Below, in pieces: positions 1 to 5,066 of a DNA stretch of 5,066 nt. The notes below the pieces were generated by a model. It ran no database searches, was not told the DNA's origin, and worked only from the letters and a program-made list of their open reading frames with translations. Position numbers and translations under genes: made by a program. The DNA comes from an uncultured Spongiibacteraceae bacterium (lineage in GTDB: Bacteria > Pseudomonadota > Gammaproteobacteria > Pseudomonadales > Dasaniaceae), in assembly GCA_937969395.1 (NCBI GenBank), contig CALBVI010000416.1, forward strand, positions 1-5,066, written 5' to 3'. Positions within the stretch are counted from its first letter, which is position 1. Each line of letters begins with the position of its first letter.

Positions 1-1
1 C

Positions 2-1093
2 GACGAGCTGGATTTTACTGGCAGTCCGATTATGCGATTGCGCAGCGGTGTTAACGCTGAGAAAAGCTTGCGAGTTGTATTAGATCTGTCAGCAGATGTC
101 AGTCCCCGTAGCTTTTTATTAAAAGCGAGCGAGAAATCCGATGATCGTTTAGTGATTGATCTCTACGATAAAGACAAGAAAGAAACCGTGGTAAAGCATG
201 TTGATGACAGTGGCAAACGCGATATCGTTGTCGCTATTGTTGCCGGACACGGGGGTGAAGATCCCGGAGCCAGCGGCCCTAATAAGTTGCGTGAAAAAAA
301 TGTTGTATTGGCGATAGCCAAAGAATTAAATACCTTGTTGAGTAAAGAACGAGGGTTTAAATCTGTTCAGGTTCGTACTGGCGATTATTATGTCGGTTTA
401 CAAAATCGTCGAAGTATTGCCCGTAAAGCACAGGCCGATTTATTGGTGTCGATTCATGCGGATGCGTTTACCGATCACCGTGCTTACGGTAGTTCTGTAT
501 TTGCTTTATCGAGAAAAGGAGCCTCTAGTGCAACGGCTAACTTTTTAGCTACCGATGCTAACAATTCCGATTTGGCTGGTGGTGTTAGCCTTAATGATAA
601 AGATGATGTTTTGGCCGGTGTATTGACTGATTTATCAATGTCCGCCAGCTTAGATGTCAGTATGCAAGTTGGTGCCCGCGTTGTTAAAGAGATGGGAAAG
701 ATTTCTCGCTTACACAGTAAAAAAGTTGAACAGGCGAACTTTGCGGTATTGCGCTCGCCAGATATTCCATCGATTTTGGTTGAGACAGGTTTTATTTCTA
801 ATCCTGGCGAAGCTAAAAAATTGAATACTAAAAGCTATCAAAGGAAAATGGCCCAAGCTATTTTTGATGGCGTGATTAATCATTTTGTGTCTAGCCCGCC
901 ACCGGATACCTTACTTGCTTGGCAGAAGCGTAATGGCAAACAAGAAACTGCCTATGTGATTGCTCGTGGAGATACGCTTTCGGCTATTGCGGTTCGCCAC
1001 AAAGTGAGTGTGACAAGGATTCTCCAGCATAATAATTTGGTGGCTGCCAATACCATTAAAGTTGGTCAGCGGATTATTATTCCTGCGTCTTAA
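2..1093 (+). CDS. amiB: N-acetylmuramoyl-L-alanine amidase AmiB, 5'-truncated by window edge
   Basis: Periplasmic zinc amidase that cuts the amide bond between N-acetylmuramic acid and the stem peptide, splitting septal peptidoglycan during cell separation. The reading frame is open from position 2, so the ATG at 32 is an internal Met, not the start; signal peptide and most of the AMIN domain lie outside the window. Counting from that Met, the end of AMIN (septal targeting) covers about 1-50, Amidase_3 about 65-285, and a C-terminal LysM peptidoglycan-binding domain about 307-352 (YVIARGDTLSAIA start, IKVGQRIIIP end). Expected zinc ligands are H73 (AGHGG), E88 (REKNV) and H142 (SIHAD); the catalytic Glu is E251 (VETGFISNP). 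The segment about 176-215 matches the place of the autoinhibitory helix of E. coli AmiB/AmiC, so an EnvC- or NlpD-like activator is expected (inference). The frame ends with TAA, 60 bp before mutL, the usual gammaproteobacterial neighbour. AmiC is the alternative, but position and LysM favour AmiB. Confidence 0.95.
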   Translation, partial: DELDFTGSPIMRLRSGVNAEKSLRVVLDLSADVSPRSFLLKASEKSDDRLVIDLYDKDKKETVVKHVDDSGKRDIVVAIVAGHGGEDPGASGPNKLREKNVVLAIAKELNTLLSKERGFKSVQVRTGDYYVGLQNRRSIARKAQADLLVSIHADAFTDHRAYGSSVFALSRKGASSATANFLATDANNSDLAGGVSLNDKDDVLAGVLTDLSMSASLDVSMQVGARVVKEMGKISRLHSKKVEQANFAVLRSPDIPSILVETGFISNPGEAKKLNTKSYQRKMAQAIFDGVINHFVSSPPPDTLLAWQKRNGKQETAYVIARGDTLSAIAVRHKVSVTRILQHNNLVAANTIKVGQRIIIPAS

Positions 1094-1153
1094 CCTGCGC
1101 TTTGCTGTTCGTATAACGTTTTCTATTTATTACTATCTGTCGATTAAGCTTTT

Positions 1154-3013
1154 ATGTCTAAAATAAAATTACTCAGTCCGCGTTTGGCTAACCAAATTGC
1201 TGCCGGTGAAGTGGTCGAACGCCCAGCGTCTGTTATTAAAGAGCTTGTTGAGAATAGTTTGGATGCTGGTTCTAGTCGTATTGATATTGATGTCGAAGCT
1301 GGCGGTGTGAAATTAATCCGCGTGCGTGATAACGGTGGCGGTATCGATCAAGAAGATATGCCGCTAGCATTGAGTCGTCATGCCACCAGTAAAATTTCTG
1401 AATTAGAAGATTTAGAGCGCGTAGGTAGTTTAGGTTTTCGTGGGGAGGCTTTGGCGTCGGTGAGCTCGGTTTCGCGCTTAACCATCCTGTCTAATACAGA
1501 AGATAAATCCGCTGGTTGGAAGGCGCAGACAGAAGGTCGTGATATGGAGGTGGAGGTGAGTCCAGCTCCGCATCCACAGGGGACCACTGTTGAAGTGCGC
1601 GATTTGTTTTTTAATACCCCGGCGCGGCGAAAATTTTTGCGCACTGAAAATACTGAATTTAAACATTTAGAAGAAGTGATTAAACGACAGTCCTTGAGTC
1701 GCTACGATGTTGGTTTTCATTTGCGCCATAACGGCAAAGCAATCCATTCATTAAAACCCTGTTCATCATTAATTGAGCGTGAGCGTCGTGTCGCCACTGT
1801 GTGCGGCCCCGCATTTATGCAAAATGCATTGCATATTGATACCGAAGCCGCGGGTTTGCATTTGTGGGGCTGGGTAGCGCTACCGACGTTTTCTCGCAGT
1901 CAATCTGATTTGCAGCACTTTTATGTTAACGGTCGAGTGATTCGCGATAAGTTAGTGACTCACGCTATTCGCCAAGCTTATCGCGATGTGTTATTTCACG
2001 GCCGTCATCCCGCTTTTGTTTTGTATCTAGAATTAGATCCCGCCATTGTCGATGTTAATGTGCATCCGACAAAACACGAAGTGCGGTTTCGCGATGGCCG
2101 TACTGTGCATGATTTTCTGTTTCGTAGTTTGCATCGTTTGTTGGCGGAGGTGCGTCCAGAAGATCAATTAGCGCCAACAGTAATGGATGGCGCGCAAACC
2201 GTTGTTAGTGGTGTTGCTGCTGGAGAATTTCAATCGCAGGAAGCGATGGCATTGCGTGATGTTGCCTATCCTTCCGGTCAGCATTCGAATCCTGGGCAGG
2301 CTGCGGTGGCTGAATCGATAACAAATTACCAGTCGTTATATGGTTCGTCAGCTGGTGGTCTAGGTTTTAATCCGGTATCGAATGGTGCTATGAGCACTAC
2401 GCCTGATATCGGTGCCGACGACGTTAATATTCCTCCTTTGGGTTATGCCGTTGCTCAGCTAAAGGGGATTTATATTCTTGCAGAAAATGAACATGGCTTG
2501 GTGTTGGTTGATATGCATGCAGCACATGAGCGTATTACTTATGAGCGGATGAAAACCGCGCGCGAAGGCGAGGGTATTCAAACTCAGCCGTTGTTGGTGC
2601 CAGAAACCGTAGCAGTAAGTCAGCGCGAAGCTGATTGCGCTGAAGATCAATTAGAGTTTTTTGCTAGCCTTGGTTTGGGTTTGGAGAGAGCAGGGCCGGA
2701 AACCATTGTTATACGACAGTTGCCGGTGATTTTACAAAATAGTGAAATCGAACAATTGGTGCGTGATGTGTTGGCTGACTTGCTGGAATATGGGTCGAGT
2801 GATCGTATTCAGGCACAGATTAATGAGATTTTATCGACGATGGCTTGCCATGGTTCGGTGCGCGCTAACCGCCGTTTAACTATTCCTGAAATGAATGGGT
2901 TGTTGCGAGATATGGAAGAAACTGAACGCAGTGGCCAATGTAATCACGGTCGCCCTACTTGGACGCAGATGTCCTTAGAGCAATTAGATAAATTATTTTT
3001 GCGCGGACAGTAG
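1154..3013 (+). CDS. mutL: DNA mismatch repair protein MutL, endonuclease-type
   Basis: Cytoplasmic GHKL ATPase that links mismatch recognition by MutS to strand removal. At 619 aa it is close to the E. coli length (615). The N-terminal ATPase holds catalytic E30 and N34 ([11 protein letters not shown]), the D59-N60-G61 ATP-lid motif and GFRGEAL at 94-100; the transducer domain carries HFYVNGR (255-261) and [14 protein letters not shown] (299-312). A poorly conserved linker spans about 335-425, then the C-terminal dimerisation domain. That domain has D453-M-H-A-x2-E459-x4-E464, A564-C-H-G and C596-N-H-G-R-P-T, the metal-binding motifs of MutL endonucleases, which are absent from E. coli MutL. 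QPLLVP at 478-483 fits the beta-clamp binding motif. By family knowledge such MutLs nick DNA themselves and occur where MutH is missing. The start is chosen by alignment with E. coli ([16 protein letters not shown] at 11-26). Only TAAG at 1145-1148 resembles a ribosome binding site, so initiation looks weak or coupled to amiB. Confidence 0.98.
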   Translation: MSKIKLLSPRLANQIAAGEVVERPASVIKELVENSLDAGSSRIDIDVEAGGVKLIRVRDNGGGIDQEDMPLALSRHATSKISELEDLERVGSLGFRGEALASVSSVSRLTILSNTEDKSAGWKAQTEGRDMEVEVSPAPHPQGTTVEVRDLFFNTPARRKFLRTENTEFKHLEEVIKRQSLSRYDVGFHLRHNGKAIHSLKPCSSLIERERRVATVCGPAFMQNALHIDTEAAGLHLWGWVALPTFSRSQSDLQHFYVNGRVIRDKLVTHAIRQAYRDVLFHGRHPAFVLYLELDPAIVDVNVHPTKHEVRFRDGRTVHDFLFRSLHRLLAEVRPEDQLAPTVMDGAQTVVSGVAAGEFQSQEAMALRDVAYPSGQHSNPGQAAVAESITNYQSLYGSSAGGLGFNPVSNGAMSTTPDIGADDVNIPPLGYAVAQLKGIYILAENEHGLVLVDMHAAHERITYERMKTAREGEGIQTQPLLVPETVAVSQREADCAEDQLEFFASLGLGLERAGPETIVIRQLPVILQNSEIEQLVRDVLADLLEYGSSDRIQAQINEILSTMACHGSVRANRRLTIPEMNGLLRDMEETERSGQCNHGRPTWTQMSLEQLDKLFLRGQ

Positions 3014-3027
3014 TGATTTTGTCTGGT

Positions 3028-3058
3028 AAATACTCTTATGCATCAGGTATTTTGTTTT
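3028..3058 (+). terminator. Weak hairpin with T-rich tail after mutL
   Basis: AAATAC (3028-3033) can pair with GTATTT (3047-3052) over a 13-nt loop, and the strand continues into a T-rich run (TTTTGTTTT ends at 3058). It begins 14 bp after the mutL stop. The stem has one G-C pair in six and the loop is large, so it is at best a leaky terminator or an attenuator between mutL and miaA. The rest of the 131-bp gap shows no open frame or clear promoter. A -10-like TAAAAT at 3125-3130 lacks a matching -35 element and would leave a leader of only a few bases. Confidence 0.2.
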
Positions 3059-3144
3059 AATAGGTGTTGAGCTGATTTTGAGTAGCTTGGGTAAATAGAT
3101 GAGTGTTGTTCTGCTCTTGTTAAATAAAATGCGGTACAGATTAA

Positions 3145-4161
3145 ATGAATGACAGCTTAGTGCCGCTACCTCCGGCTATTTTTTTGATGGGGCCGACGGC
3201 TTCAGGCAAAACTGATTTGGCGATTCAGTTGTGTCAGCAATTGTCTTGCGAAATTATCAGTGTCGATTCGGCACTAATTTACCGTGACATGAACATAGGC
3301 ACTGCCAAACCAAACGCTGACGAGTTGGCGCAAGCGCCGCATCGTTTAATTAATATTTTAGATCCGGCTGAATCCTACTCCGCTGCTGATTTTCGGCGTG
3401 ATGCTTTAGCGGCGATGACTGAAATTACCGAGCGTGGCAACATCCCTTTGTTAGTTGGCGGCACCATGCTGTACTTTAAGGCGTTGTTAGAAGGTTTAGC
3501 TGATATGCCGCAAACCGATATGGCTATTCGTGCGTATATAGAGGGCGAAGCGCAGGAGCATGGTTGGCCATATGTTCATGCTCAGCTAGCTGAAGTTGAT
3601 CCCGAATCGGCAAGCCGTATTCATCCGAACCACTCGCAGCGTATTGAGCGTGCATTAGGTATTTATCGGTCGACGGGTTTGACCATGACCCACTATTTAC
3701 AGCAACAAGAACAGCAAGCCGAAGTGCGGTTCCCCTATGATGTTGTGCAATTGGCGATAGCGCCACTAGATAGAAAAGTATTGCATGAGCGAATTGAGCG
3801 TCGATTTAACATCATGATGGAACAAGGCTTGGTAGCTGAGGTCAAAGGTTTGCATCAGCGGGGTGACCTTAATTTAGATATGCCTTCGATGCGTGCTGTT
3901 GGCTATCGACAAATTTGGCAATATCTCGAAGGTGAGTTGTCAGAGCAAGAGGCGGTTGAGCGAGGAATTATAGCTACTCGTCAATTAGCAAAGCGACAAT
4001 TTACTTGGTTGAATAGCTGGGATGATGTCAATTGGTTGTATACCGATGAGCGAGGTTTGTTAGTTTCTACCGAATCGACAGCTGATGTAGTTGCTGGCTT
4101 GGAAGGTGCTCCAGCACTGGATTTAGCGTTGAAATATCTAGAAAATTTTCCTGCTAGATGA
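3145..4161 (+). CDS. miaA: tRNA dimethylallyltransferase MiaA
   Basis: Transfers a dimethylallyl group from dimethylallyl diphosphate to N6 of adenine 37 in tRNAs reading codons that begin with U, the first step to ms2i6A. The P-loop GPTASGKT is at residues 16-23. D41 in [18 protein letters not shown] (39-56) is the expected catalytic Asp. [11 protein letters not shown] (64-74), [10 protein letters not shown] (78-87) and [14 protein letters not shown] (104-117) follow as in E. coli. The tRNA-binding half holds [14 protein letters not shown] (158-171), [13 protein letters not shown] (252-264) and [16 protein letters not shown] (277-292). At 338 aa it is some 20 residues longer than the E. coli protein, mostly in a C-terminal tail after about 300, which I cannot assign. 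The ATG at 3145 gives an N-terminus of normal length; no good Shine-Dalgarno precedes it, so the start is set by homology. It lies 131 bp after mutL and 132 bp before hfq, the conserved order. Confidence 0.98.
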   Translation: MNDSLVPLPPAIFLMGPTASGKTDLAIQLCQQLSCEIISVDSALIYRDMNIGTAKPNADELAQAPHRLINILDPAESYSAADFRRDALAAMTEITERGNIPLLVGGTMLYFKALLEGLADMPQTDMAIRAYIEGEAQEHGWPYVHAQLAEVDPESASRIHPNHSQRIERALGIYRSTGLTMTHYLQQQEQQAEVRFPYDVVQLAIAPLDRKVLHERIERRFNIMMEQGLVAEVKGLHQRGDLNLDMPSMRAVGYRQIWQYLEGELSEQEAVERGIIATRQLAKRQFTWLNSWDDVNWLYTDERGLLVSTESTADVVAGLEGAPALDLALKYLENFPAR

Positions 4162-4193
4162 GTGAGTAAGCTATACTTGCGGAGTTATTCTCG

Positions 4194-4206
4194 ATATTCA
4201 GAATAT
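4194..4206. repeat. 13-bp perfect palindrome in the miaA-hfq gap
   Basis: ATATTC-A-GAATAT forms a perfect 6+1+6 inverted repeat 33 bp after the miaA stop and 87 bp before the hfq start. The flanking bases do not extend the symmetry. It could be a binding site for a dimeric regulator or a small RNA hairpin, but the one-base centre would not allow a tight hairpin and the repeat is AT-rich, so chance is possible. No known operator was recognised. Confidence 0.35.
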
Positions 4207-4263
4207 TTTGTACGATTGTTATCAAGAACGATAAAAGTTAGGTCTCATATTATTATATTTTAT

Positions 4264-4280
4264 AGACCCCATTTGGGTCT
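4264..4280 (+). promoter_or_regulatory. Hairpin directly upstream of the hfq Shine-Dalgarno
   Basis: AGACCC (4264-4269) and GGGTCT (4275-4280) are exact complements around a 5-nt loop (CATTT). This 6-bp stem with four G-C pairs ends one base before AAGGAG of hfq. In the RNA such a stem could set access of the ribosome to hfq, or protect the 5' end of a processed hfq mRNA. In E. coli Hfq represses its own translation through its mRNA leader; whether this hairpin plays a part is inference. The same bases contain CCCCATTT, resembling the sigma32 -10 element. T-rich sequence does not follow the stem, so it is not a terminator. Confidence 0.45.
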
Positions 4281-4281
4281 T

Positions 4282-4287
4282 AAGGAG
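4282..4287 (+). promoter_or_regulatory. Strong ribosome binding site of hfq
   Basis: AAGGAG stands 6 bp before ATG at 4294. It is the best Shine-Dalgarno in the window and decides the hfq start against the in-frame GTG at 4162, which has none. It fits the high expression expected for Hfq. Confidence 0.9.
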
Positions 4288-4293
4288 AGTTCC

Positions 4294-4536
4294 ATGTCAA
4301 AGGGGCATACATTACAAGACCCTTATTTAAACGTTTTGCGCAAAGAGCGGGTTCCCGTCTCTATCTACCTTGTAAATGGTATTAAGTTGCAGGGCCAAAT
4401 CGAATCTTTTGACCAGTTTGTTTTACTGTTGAAAAACACCGTAAGCCAAATGGTATACAAGCATGCTATTTCTACTGTAGTGCCTTCACGCGCTGTGCGT
4501 ATGCCTACGGCAGACCAAGAAGGTGAAGAAAGTTAA
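4294..4536 (+). CDS. hfq: RNA chaperone Hfq (80 aa)
   Basis: Hexameric Sm-like protein that pairs small RNAs with target mRNAs and affects mRNA stability and translation. Residues 1-66 are nearly identical to E. coli Hfq. Proximal-face residues Q8, D9, F42, K56 and H57 (YKHAIST) are present, as are distal-face Y25 and K31 ([12 protein letters not shown]). The rim patch reads R16-K17-E18-R19, with Lys in place of the second Arg of E. coli. The tail after residue 66 is only about 14 residues ([14 protein letters not shown]) against roughly 36 in E. coli, and ends in acidic residues; the acidic tip is the part known in E. coli to help release RNA from the ring. The start is the ATG preceded by AAGGAG. 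An open frame continues upstream in phase to a GTG at 4162 (124 codons in all), but that stretch is AT-rich and unlike any Hfq N-terminus known to me. It sits between miaA and hflX as usual in gammaproteobacteria. Confidence 0.99.
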   Translation: MSKGHTLQDPYLNVLRKERVPVSIYLVNGIKLQGQIESFDQFVLLLKNTVSQMVYKHAISTVVPSRAVRMPTADQEGEES

Positions 4537-4561
4537 TCGCTATTCTATTTTCTTGGCGGTA

Positions 4562-4590
4562 CCCAATAGCAGTGTACTTGGGAAGTTTTT
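4562..4590 (+). terminator. Weak terminator-like hairpin between hfq and hflX
   Basis: CCCAA (4562-4566) pairs with TTGGG (4578-4582) over an 11-nt loop, and five T follow at 4586-4590. The stem is short and three bases separate it from the T run, so termination would be partial at most. It directly precedes the hflX ribosome binding site and could lower hflX expression relative to hfq. Confidence 0.3.
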
Positions 4591-4594
4591 GAGG
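4591..4594 (+). promoter_or_regulatory. Ribosome binding site of hflX
   Basis: GAGG stands 7 bp before the TTG at 4602. With an in-frame TAA at 4596-4598 just upstream, it supports TTG as the true start of hflX. Confidence 0.7.
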
Positions 4595-4601
4595 TTAATC
4601 G

Positions 4602-5066
4602 TTGTTTTTTGATCGTCCCGAATCTGGTGAGCAAGCCGTTCTTGTTCATCTAGATATTGTTCATTCCAATGAACGTGAAGATCCCCGTGAGTTTGAAGAA
4701 CTTGCTCTATCTGCAGGTGCTGACCCTGTCGCTTTTATCGGTGGGCAGCGTGCCACCCCTACGTCACGTTATTTTGTCGGTAGCGGCAAATTAGAAGAAA
4801 TTCGTCAGCAGGTGATTCAGCAAGAAGCCAAATTGGTGTTGTTTAATCACGCCTTATCGCCTAGTCAAGAACGTAATTTAGAAGAAGTGTTAGAGTGTCG
4901 CGTGCTTGATCGCACGGGGTTAATTCTCGACATTTTTGCTCAGCGAGCGCAAACAAGTTATGCTCGGACGCAAGTGGAGTTAGCGCAATGTCAATATTTA
5001 CTTCCTCGTTTAACACGAATGTGGACACACCTTGATAAACAAAAGGGAGGTATAGGAATGCGTGGT
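4602..5066 (+). CDS. hflX: Ribosome-associated GTPase HflX, N-terminal part (3' truncated by window edge)
   Basis: HflX is a GTPase that binds the 50S subunit and splits stalled or stressed 70S ribosomes. The first 155 residues are present: the N-terminal HflX domain and the start of the glycine-rich segment. Residues 2-14 (FFDRPESGEQAVL) match the E. coli start MFDRYDAGEQAVL. Further conserved blocks are RYFVGSGKLEEI (56-67), NHALSPSQERNLE (82-94), VLDRTGLILDIFAQRA (101-116), TQVELAQ (123-129), WTHLDKQKGGIGMRG (141-155). The G domain lies beyond the edge. The start must be TTG at 4602: a stop lies two codons before it, GAGG precedes it, and no in-frame ATG or GTG occurs near the N-terminus. 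From about residue 118 the wording (TSYARTQVELAQCQYLLPRL) departs from the gammaproteobacterial form (HEGKLQVELAQL) and recalls Bacteroidota HflX. The gene follows hfq by 65 bp, the conserved order. Confidence 0.95.
   Translation, partial: MFFDRPESGEQAVLVHLDIVHSNEREDPREFEELALSAGADPVAFIGGQRATPTSRYFVGSGKLEEIRQQVIQQEAKLVLFNHALSPSQERNLEEVLECRVLDRTGLILDIFAQRAQTSYARTQVELAQCQYLLPRLTRMWTHLDKQKGGIGMRG

Noticed and set aside
32..34. ATG as the start of amiB
   Set aside because: The frame is open to the window edge and the preceding codons (DELDFTGSPI) continue the AMIN domain; starting here would also remove the signal peptide needed for export.
1101..1130. Possible sigma70 promoter before mutL (TTGCTG with TATTTA, or TATAAC alone)
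   Set aside because: Each candidate has either a poor -10 or no -35 at suitable spacing; nothing beyond chance in AT-rich DNA.
1378..1666. Two open frames on the minus strand inside mutL
   Set aside because: They lie antisense within the conserved MutL ATPase domain, overlap each other, and their translations show no recognisable domain; they are shadows of mutL.
2459..2650. Minus-strand open frame of 63 codons inside the MutL C-terminal domain
   Set aside because: It is antisense to the conserved DMHAAHER region; its hydrophobic and cysteine content arises from the reverse complement of mutL codons.
3067..3096. Possible sigma70 promoter before miaA (TTGAGC with GTAAAT)
   Set aside because: The -35 half is acceptable but the -10 matches poorly at 17 or 18 bp spacing, so it is not reported as a feature.
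3524..3766. Minus-strand open frame of 80 codons inside miaA
   Set aside because: It is fully embedded in a strongly conserved gene, with no ribosome binding site or family resemblance.
4241..4263. AT-rich run before hfq with several TATTAT / TATATT -10-like hexamers
   Set aside because: No -35 hexamer stands 16-18 bp upstream of any of them; a promoter is plausible in this gap but cannot be placed.
1..5066. Search for a defence system, mobile element, CRISPR array, tRNA or other undescribed system
   Set aside because: The whole window is accounted for by five conserved housekeeping genes in standard gammaproteobacterial order with short gaps; no direct repeats, transposase, attachment sites or tRNA folds were seen.

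Overview
The window carries one of the most conserved gene clusters of the Gammaproteobacteria: amiB - mutL - miaA - hfq - hflX, all on the + strand. Both ends are cut: amiB lacks its N-terminus and hflX continues past the right edge. The organism looks like a gammaproteobacterium of moderate GC content (mid-40s percent by eye). MutL keeps the metal-binding endonuclease motifs, and Hfq has a very short tail. Together these point away from enteric, Vibrio and Alteromonas-type lineages, which use MutH, and toward a Cellvibrionales / Pseudomonadales / Oceanospirillales-like marine or soil lineage. The lineage placement is inference from motifs and gene order, not from a database search.

Layout. 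Positions 2-1093: cell-wall amidase AmiB (end of AMIN domain, Amidase_3 catalytic domain, one LysM). A 60-bp gap leads to mutL (1154-3013), mismatch-repair ATPase/endonuclease. A 131-bp gap with a weak AU-rich hairpin leads to miaA (3145-4161), tRNA A37 dimethylallyltransferase. A 132-bp AT-rich leader with a 13-bp palindrome and a hairpin directly before a strong Shine-Dalgarno precedes hfq (4294-4536), the RNA chaperone. A 65-bp gap with a weak terminator-like hairpin leads to hflX (4602 to the edge), a ribosome-associated GTPase that starts with TTG.

The genes do not form one pathway. They are housekeeping functions (septal wall splitting, DNA repair, tRNA modification, sRNA regulation, ribosome rescue) that share a superoperon with internal promoters in E. 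coli. The larger gaps before miaA and hfq are the likely places for internal promoters here, but no convincing sigma70 promoter could be picked by eye.

I found no new biological system. The points most worth a second look are the mixed character of the HflX N-terminal region (gamma-like, then apparently Bacteroidota-like), the structured hfq leader, and the MutH-independent form of MutL. No tRNA, rRNA, CRISPR array, insertion sequence or minus-strand gene is supported.
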